Source of the DNA: Sphaerolaimus hirsutus
Lineage: Eukaryota; Nematoda; Chromadorea; Monhysterida; Sphaerolaimidae
DNA: 64,000 nucleotides
Direction of reading: 5' to 3'
NCBI GenBank assembly: GCA_964036195.1
Contig: OZ038452.1
Location: forward strand, 5,202,704 to 5,266,703
Shown: piece after piece, positions 57,000-64,000 of the stretch
Layout: each line of letters starts with the position of its first letter
How positions within the stretch are numbered: position 1 is the stretch's first letter
Made by a program: the position numbers and the translations under genes
The notes under the pieces: generated by a model
Databases searched by the model: none
What the model was told of the DNA's origin: nothing
The model's input: the letters and a program-made list of their open reading frames with translations, nothing else

Positions 57000-59900
57000 T
57001 CAATCAATCTTGACGGTCGAATAAATTTTGCGGACGAATTTCCCTGTCGCCGCGTAGCCAATCGTACCTAAAAAATGTGAATTATTGGAATTTTTGTGCT
57101 CAAATAAAGGTGACAACGATTTCTGAGTACAAGGTATTCAGTAAGGGGTTTCAACAGGGGTTTTGTAAATTTGGACATCTGCGGAGGTTCAGTTAGATAA
57201 TAAATCGCTCTTGCGGAGGGATATACACTAGCGTTCAGAATACTTGACACTCTCCTCTCACCATCCTCTCATAAGGGAAATTTGTTTGGGGTGAGGTCGG
57301 CTATGTTCGTGTGCCATCACTCGTCAACCGCTCAGCGAAAGTTGTTGATATTTGAACAGAATGTAATTTCATGTCGGTGCTAATGTGAAAATCGATGGCA
57401 TTTTTCTATGACCTGCCTCACCCAAGATATGGTGCACCTGAAAAAAGTGGGTGTCGCCCAGAACTTACAAAATTTGCACTTCAGTGAGTCGGTTAGTTAT
57501 CAACCGATTTTTGTTGATTGACTTTTAAAATGATCACAGATGATTCGAGAATTCATTTTGAGGTCAAATCAGTGATGTAGAATTGTGCATATATCGATTT
57601 GGGCCTACGGTTATTGATATGGATGAGAGACAGAAGTTTGAAGTGCTATAACTTTTGATTGGCAAGAGATATCGATCTGATTCTCACGGTATTGTGTTTC
57701 ACTCCATCTAGAGTATACGATAGCATGTTCATAAAAAAAATTTTGCGTTGAAAAACTGGATCAAATTGGCATACAGAATTTATACATCACTAATCTGATA
57801 TCAAAAATGGAATCTTCAGATTCTCCCGATCATTGTAAGTGTTGCATGATAAAAATCAGCCCAGAAATGGCCAAGTTATTAAGCTTCAAAATCAATCCAG
57901 ATTGGCCCTTTTTAATTTTTATTGACCACTCTTATCTAGTCACTGGGGGATTATTCAAGCAAACAAAACTTTTTAGTCATAGCCCCGACCAGAAAACCCA
58001 GCATACTCGAACAGCATCAAAATTGAGCCATGGATATGTAACTGGGAAACAACAAAAGTGTGGCGGACCCCCAGCCAACCATTTCTCTATGGTGAAAAGT
58101 CTCAACTATTCTGAACGCTAGTGTATAGCTTCAAAATTTTGCAGGAAAAAAGCTTGAGCTTAACTTTTTGCTTACCATATTTACGTAGTCATCTACATTG
58201 GCTGACAAAACGCACTACCCCGCTAGTTCCAAACCTAATCTAGTACAAAACCTCGCCAAACGAAAACATTTCTCAAAAACACGATACCACTTGAGGTTAA
58301 TTGCTCGTCATTGCATTAGTCATCGACTGAAACAACTCGCACGCATGTGATGCAATAGCGGGCTATAAATTGCCGTCACACACGATTGAGGCTCAAAAAT
58401 TTGTTAAAATTTTTTTGCCAGAAAACTTGCCACGATGCGGCGACAAATAGTTGCGATTTTGCTGGCCGCACTGCTGGCGCAGTCGTATAGTTCGCACAGA
58501 GTCATTTGCAAAGGTCAGTGTGATAATTGTGAAATTTCGGCACTTACAGATCCTGTAAAATGTTTTGTAAAATGTCACATGTCATGAATGGCAAATGGCA
58601 AACCAGTTTGTCACTTTACAGGACATTTTCCATTAGATACTTTGCATTTTGCAAAGCATTTTGCCATTTTGCAGGACATTTTACATGACTTGACATTTGC
58701 ATGACATTTGACATTTTCAGGCGCCGCAACCCCAGGTGCAGAAGCAATTTGCTCCCAGCGCCTGTTCAAGCGACTGGTTGCAATGCGACTCCACGGATGT
58801 CTGTGCCTACCAGCGAGGGTTCAACCAGAATGGTGATAAAATGGCACATTGATCGGTAGGGTTGGCACTTGATTTTTTTAAACTGTTTTTTTATATCTGA
58901 TTTTTTTTTAATCACAGGGTGGAAACTAATTTTAATTTTTTTTAATCAAAATGAAAAATTTCTGGTAGACTTGAACTAGGTATTTTGCAATTTTTTTGCG
59001 CGCATGCGCGCAATTTCCCATACACATTACCATTGGGGGTGTTTTCATGGGTTTTGGGGCATTTTTAGTGTAAAAGTTTGCATTTATTCATGCTATTCAT
59101 GCTATTGTGTCATAATAAGCTGTGATATGTTAGTGTAGCATATAATATCCAGCCAATGTTCTCCCACATACTTCTACAGTGTGTAGCATCACTGGCAATA
59201 AGCCTTCTCTTACAACCTTAAGCACTATTCCATGCTGACTTCACTTGAAGTCACGAATGTTCGACAAAAGGCGATATACGTAATATGTCGACGTAAAATG
59301 AATATTTATGACAGAAATCACTGCTTATAATGCTATCCCATGACTCCACAGTCATAATATAATCGCAATAAACATAACAATACATTGATTGACACTTAAC
59401 ATACACATATATTTTCTCTATACCCCCATTATGGACGATTTTTTTAAAAATCTGATTTTAATCTAAAAAAATTGATTTAAAAAATCAAGGCGTTTAAAAA
59501 ATCGATTTTTTCCAACCCTATTTAACGGTGACATACACCAGTTTTGTGGATGTTTGGCATGGCTAAACTATGACAAGCATCTAGGGTTGTTTGGGTGTCT
59601 GGGAGTTTCATTGCGGAAATTTTGCGTTTCCAGCTGGTTTCCATGTCAATTCAGATTTTAGTTGACGGGTCGCAAGACAATTTTGTAAAGTGCACATGCA
59701 CATGTCGAATGCGCCAAAGGCACCATGTTGGTATGTGCATTTGAACATAGTTCGGCGACCTGTCAACTGAAATCTGAATGAATTTGAATGGATCTGAATG
59801 AGGGTGTCAAATTTCCGTTTTCCGTTTCCGCTTTCCGCAGGCAATTTTTTCCGTTTTCCGTTCAGTTTTCCGGCAAGTGCAAAAAAATTTCCGTTTCCGT

Positions 59901-62900
59901 TTCCCGTAAAAAAAATCTGTTGACACCCTAATATGAATCCGTTCAGTCGGCCCAGTTGACACTAGAGCTGCAAACTAGAGCAATGCATGCGCTTGCAAAA
60001 TTATATACCGTATTTCCTCGAAATACCCCCCCGGGGGGTGATTGTTTCATAGTGGTCCCGAGAGGGGGGGGGTATTTCGAGGGGGGGGGGGTATTATTTC
60101 ACACGAAAATTTTTGAAAACCAAGTACGAAATTGTCGTCTGAAACGTACGCAGACGTCGAAAAATGCAACAAAACCGCCATTTATAGGTTCTGAAGACTA
60201 ATATTAGTATGTAGATGGCATGTACACTGTTCTAACGTGACACCGACATTGTTTTAACGTGTGTTCTGCAGTACACAGAACACAAACTACAGTTATTCTC
60301 ATGTACGTTCCCTTTACACTCAATTTGGGGGGGGGGTATTTCGAGGGGGGGGGGGGTGATTGTTTCATAGTGGTCCCGAGAGGGGGGGGGGGTAGAACGA
60401 GGGGGGTATTTCGAGGGGGGGTATTTCGAGGAAATACGGTACATACGAAAATAGTCAACAAAATTTAATTTCTGTTACTTTACAGTTGCTAATGGGCCAG
60501 CAAAGGCAATTGGAAAGTCTGCTATTTACTTGGCTCGAATCCAATTTTATGTACAGCTTGGAACCGAACCATTGTACAGAGTCATACTGATACATTATGA
60601 TGTCTACCAGAGTGAGGCGCGAAGTGACGAAAATGGAATATTTTTGTGAAAAATATGATTGCTTATATTTTATAATTCTAAGGCTGAGTACGCAAAAGAA
60701 CGGTGTCGACTTTTTGCTATATATCATTATAAATATATTCTATATATCGTATATATTTTTACATTCATTCCACGGGACTGCGCTTTTTATCGGAAAATTT
60801 GATTCATTCCCACCTATAAGTGAAATTCAACGATATTATCTGTTTTGGATCTGTGCCAGCTTTTAATCACGCGGTTGATGCGCAGCGCATCGAGAATGAA
60901 GTTACCATCTCATTTGTCTATTGTACACACCACAGTTATTGCAGTGAATTCTATCATATCCCAGCTGAGAAAGTTCCGTATTTCCCATCACACGTCATCG
61001 CTTTCACTACGGGTGAGTCTGGTGATTTTATTCACCAAAATACGGTAGCACATTCAAAACGGCCCCAAAACACGCCATTCTCAGAAACGCAAAAAAACTG
61101 AACCAACCACACATGATGCCAAGGGCGGCGCTGAACAGTGCCATGTAGCCGAAATAAAATGCCGTCTGGAACAGACCGTACATCCTGAAATTTGTGTAAA
61201 TATGTTTTTTAAATTTTAAATTTGAAGTTTGATTGATTCAGGGCATACAAAATCAGAACAACACAGTTGGGTCAAAAAAGACACTGGAACACAGGACAGC
61301 GGAATGTCAACTGGTTTATGTCAATTCAAATTCTTGACAAAGCGTCGAAGAGCAATGTAAAAATTCACATCTTGCAATTAATTGCAGCACGCGCATGAGT
61401 GTGTCACGGTGTCGTGTTGAGAAACAAAACAGGGGGGGGGGGGTTGCTCGTATTTTCCTTCCAAAAGTCTATGTTATTCTGAGCACATGTCATTTCCCAC
61501 AGTTGATTTTGCAAACATAAACACGACACCCCCCCCCAAAAAAAACAACAACACACACACAGAATCATTCAAAACCAACTTTGTCTTGAAAACGAAATAG
61601 TAGACGGAGTATAGATAGACGTAAAATGCAGTGGAACCGCCGGCCAGGAAAGAAGTCCACCGCCTGCGCGCAAAAAAAACTTATGTACCACAAAAAGTGG
61701 GCGGAGCCAAAAAAAAACGCGACAACCAACCAGCGATAATCTTCGGCGTTCAACAGAAAATACGTACACACGACAGTCACGCACGCGGTCACCACCAGCA
61801 GGATTAACAGCACGAGCAGCATGAAGCCGTACACGTAGTAGATTTTGTACGCCCAGAACGAGGTGAACACAAAGTACCTGAGATTGATTTTTTTGTTTTG
61901 TTTTTGGAGGTCGCTGTTTTAGGGTTCAAACGGTATTTGATACGAAAATTTGCAAATCCCAATTCCGAAAAAATGCGACCAATGCGAAAAAATGACTCGT
62001 TTGTCTGAAAAATGTGAATGGAGTCAAAGTGCGTTCTGTAAAATATCGGGAGAAACCCTAAATCCAAAACGATCAAACACTAATTCCTAGCTAAAAAAGT
62101 CAATTCCGTCAATCCGATGCGCTATTTATACAAACAAACGATAAAAACGAACATTTCAATGAAAATGGAGCCAAATGGGAGGATGCCGCCAAGCAGGATT
62201 ATAACGCCCGGCTCCATGAACCTGCAAAGACGACAAAATTTGTGAAAATTATGACTGTTAACTACAAATTTTAGCAAACTCATAAATCGTCTTGCATCTG
62301 ACTTAAGTTTACTGAAATTGAGGTGTTCGTCAACTGCATTTGGCGCAGAGTAAAAAGCTCATTCCAGTAAACTCAATGAGTTCAAGGCTGATTTATGATT
62401 TCAATAAGTCGTCAAAATCTCTGTTTGTGCGGCGACACCATGTAAATATTTAAACCCCAAATATTATAACACCAAAAAAACCCAGCAGACATACCACTTT
62501 TTCTCTGGAATGGGCCTGGGCACGGCGTTGACGCGGCAGGGGTAGCTGGCGGCGCCGGACATGTTCCTGCCCAGCACGGTGCCCACCAGCGCCAGCGGCA
62601 GGATCACGAACACGCAGATGCACGCCACCGCCAGCTGCGGGTTGCCGAGGGTATTTTGAATGAAAAAAACAGTTTTTAAAAACGTTGTAAAAAGACTCAT
62701 AACCATACTTTGGATGTCGATGTATGTGAATCTTTTGAGAACCTGTTTATGAACCTGTTTGAGAAAAAAAAACGATCAAAAAACGGAAGTCACCCCAAAC
62801 CCTCCACAAAGAAACCCCCCCAACCCACCATCACAGTAAAAGGGATGGCCCTGGTAGCGTGGTAGTACATGGCAATGAAGTTGATCATGAAAGCGGTGCC

Positions 62901-63487
62901 GCACACGAGCGCCGGCATGAGGAAGGCGGACAGCAGCAGCTGCTTGATCCACTTGACGCCCCCGAAGCGAGCGTACATCGCCCCGCCTGGGGGGGTAGAG
63001 GGGTGGTGTAAATCGAGGGGTCTCCGATCAGGGGTGTTGGGAGTTACCCCCCCCCCCCCATCGCTCAGTAAGCTAACTTGGGGGCTAATGTTTTGCACAA
63101 AATCGCTAAATTTTCAACGTTTTTCCCTTTTCAACTTCAGAATCGCGATTTTTGACTTAATATTTGTATGTACACAAATGCCCGTCTGTTATCTAATTTC
63201 AAGCTATTTCGGACATTTTTAAACTGTTTTCAGCAATTTTTCCTTCTGTTTTCAACATGTTTATAAGCCCATTGAACCCCCCATCAAAAAATTTCAGCCA
63301 CAGAAGCGGGCAAGAGAGGGGTGCAAATTTACTTTAGCCCCAGTGAAGTCAAAATGTCGTACAAGGTTGACTTGTGAGTTTACTAGTTTACTCGCAGTAA
63401 AGGGACCGTGAAATCTCACCAGCGTATCCGTTCACCGGAGCCGATGCCGCATAAACGAATATCGCAGCTGAGAGCAGGGAGCCGCGC
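57000..63487 (-). CDS. TM9SF3: TM9SF3 (nonaspanin), C-terminal half
   Basis: Exons (minus): 63487-63420, 62986-62829, 62634-62495, 62221-62153, 61877-61731, 61663-61580, 61184-61108, 57067-57000 (TGA). Phases agree throughout, giving 269 residues. Diagnostic blocks are [51 protein letters not shown] and [12 protein letters not shown]. They match the TM9SF3 subgroup rather than TM9SF2/4. This is the multi-spanning membrane part of a Golgi/endosomal nonaspanin; the terminal K-x-D motif fits the family's Golgi-retention signal. The family is ~590 residues, so the N-terminal half should lie beyond 64000. Four donors are GTTGGT or GTTCGT. The last intron (61107-57068, ~4 kb) holds four exons of an opposite-strand gene. 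Confidence 0.95.
57226..58123. mobile_element. Tc1/mariner-like non-autonomous element
   Basis: Inverted ends CACTAGCGTTCAGAATA and TATTCTGAACGCTAGTG are flanked by TA on both sides (TATA). It is ~900 bp without a transposase. The ORF at 57807-58121 is open but unrelated to any catalytic motif I can see. It sits in the last intron of TM9SF3. Confidence 0.75.
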
Positions 63488-63734
63488 CTGAGTTTTTAAC
63501 AGATTTTTATATTTTTCAAGTTCCAAAATTAGGGCGCTCGCAAACTCCTTGCGATTAAACCTTAAAAAGTGTGAACGCATATTTTATTTTGAAATTTCAG
63601 CCAGTCCTCAGATGGTAGTGCATGTCAATGTTTTCACAGAAAATCAAAGATCTTGGTGGATGACAGGTTTCATCACCGGACTGGCGAATGGTGAAAAATC
63701 GAACTTTCTACGGAAATTCGGCACCGCGCTTTGA
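58435..63734 (+). CDS. Small secreted protein, family unknown (5 exons)
   Basis: Exons: 58435-58554, 58721-58832, 60486-60611, 60821-61012 (or from 60860), 63601-63734 (TGA). Phases 0,1,1,1 agree, giving ~227 residues. It begins with a signal peptide ([19 protein letters not shown]). A Cys-bearing region follows ([26 protein letters not shown]), then a compact domain ([40 protein letters not shown]). The last exon ends RKFGTAL. About nine cysteines in the mature part suggest disulfides. Exons 1-4 lie within the TM9SF3 last intron, and its own last intron (61013-63600) contains seven TM9SF3 exons. Exon 1 could end earlier (AAAG|GTCAGT), but only the CCT|GTAAAA donor keeps the frame. The upstream flank 58127-58434 shows no clear promoter. 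Confidence 0.7.
58555..58720 (+). mobile_element. MITE acting as intron 1 of the secreted-protein gene
   Basis: The intron starts gtaaaatgttttgtaaaatg and ends atttgacattttcag, i.e. at the CCTGTAAAATG / CATTTTCAGG inverted tips of the family. The intron is the element from tip to tip (166 bp). Splicing at these tips joins two Cys-rich coding segments in phase 0. Confidence 0.75.
58857..59520. mobile_element. Degenerate hAT-like element, inverted
   Basis: Ends TAGGGTTGG and CCAACCCTA. The inner blocks 'atattagtgtag', 'gtgtgtagcatcactggc' and 'ttcgacaaaaggcgatata' are reverse complements of parts of 9600-9900 in the hAT-type element at 8317-10035. Flanks do not show a clean 8-bp duplication. 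It lies in intron 2 of the secreted-protein gene. Confidence 0.65.
59600..59960. repeat. Short inverted repeat with AACTGGTTTCC / TTGACA blocks
   Basis: The blocks 'ccatgtcaattcagatttta' and 'gttgacgggtcgcaagac' also occur at 53800-53960, where their inverse partners 'aaactaaaatcaaaatgga' follow. A 'ttccgtttccg' array is nested here. Intron sequence, non-coding. Confidence 0.6.
60007..60440. repeat. ATTTCGAGGAAATACGG-family MITE, long form
   Basis: A 434-bp copy with both ends intact and long G-runs. It ends only ~45 bp before exon 3 of the secreted-protein gene (60486). The repeated 'tagtggtcccgagagg' block near each end shows longer inverted arms than in other copies. Confidence 0.9.
62250..62435. 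repeat. CACACTAGTTTAC-family MITE remnant in TM9SF3 intron
   Basis: The blocks 'tgttcgtcaactgcatttgg' and 'aactcaatgagttcaaggct' correspond to 56830-56940 and 44210-44330. The outer ends are degraded. It lies in the intron between TM9SF3 exons 62634-62495 and 62221-62153. Confidence 0.6.
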
Positions 63735-64000
63735 AATTACAGAAATTGCTCTGCACAAACAAGTTGAGAACAAAAATTTACAAATTTGATGAACCATCTT
63801 TTGAGTTGGCCAGGATACGGACTCCGTCAACTAATTTTGCTGATCAATTCCGGTAAACTAAAAATATCTTCAAAAGAGGTTTCTCATATGTAAAACTATT
63901 TCACATGTAAAAATCATGCCCACCAAATTCAAACCGTCCCAAACTTTCTACAACACATCAAAAATCGTAAATACACAAAACCAACTCCTCATACAAATCG
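63735..64000. other. Window end, no exon found
   Basis: Contains a further partial CACACTAGTTTAC-type block (~63770-63890). I looked for an upstream TM9SF3 exon on the minus strand here and found none, so its N-terminal exons must lie beyond the window. Confidence 0.5.

Noticed and set aside
57807..58121. 104-codon ORF in the mariner-like element
   Set aside because: It runs into the inverted terminal repeat and shows no transposase residues. Probably chance or a remnant.
62869..63222. 117-codon plus-strand ORF
   Set aside because: It is antisense to the TM9SF3 exon 62829-62986 and then intron sequence. A shadow only.

Overview
The window looks like nuclear DNA of an invertebrate animal. 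It holds multi-exon genes with GT-AG introns, among them a TM9SF3 orthologue and a biogenic-amine GPCR with a very long third cytoplasmic loop. These sit in a dense mass of short inverted-repeat (MITE and foldback) elements. Nothing bacterial is visible. The phylum cannot be fixed from sequence alone. MITE-bounded introns and loose 5' splice sites have been reported in some tunicates (larvaceans) among other lineages, so that is only a weak guess. No tRNA, rRNA, CRISPR array or operon was seen.

Layout. 1-11.5 kb: repeats only, including a hAT-type MITE nested in a second hAT-type element (8317-10035), and a 560-bp hairpin element (4496-5059). 11533-11715: one orphan exon. 11776-12410: a large foldback. 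12586-19841: an LTR retrotransposon on the minus strand with two apparently identical 137-bp LTRs and a CCCCC target duplication. It has gag and a protease/RT/RNase H ORF, but where the integrase should lie there is a four-exon minus-strand gene (12776-14356) and two plus-strand exons (14666-15033). 20-29 kb: repeats. 29041-39843: a 13-exon dopamine D2-like GPCR gene (+). 41.9-43.8 kb: candidate exons. 49428-54648: seven 3' exons of an unrecognised gene (+). 57000-63487: the C-terminal half of TM9SF3 (-). 58435-63734: a five-exon gene for a small secreted protein (+), interleaved with TM9SF3.

The main observation concerns one MITE family, with terminal repeats built on CCTGTAAAATG / CATTTTACAGG. 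It forms at least three introns almost end to end: GPCR introns 1 and 4, and intron 1 of the secreted-protein gene. The element ends supply both the GT and the AG. Other copies lie inside introns or between genes. This fits a DNA-transposon introner. Introners are known in other eukaryotes, but I do not recognise this family. Exon chains here were built by hand from splice sites and reading-frame phase; no transcript or database search was available.
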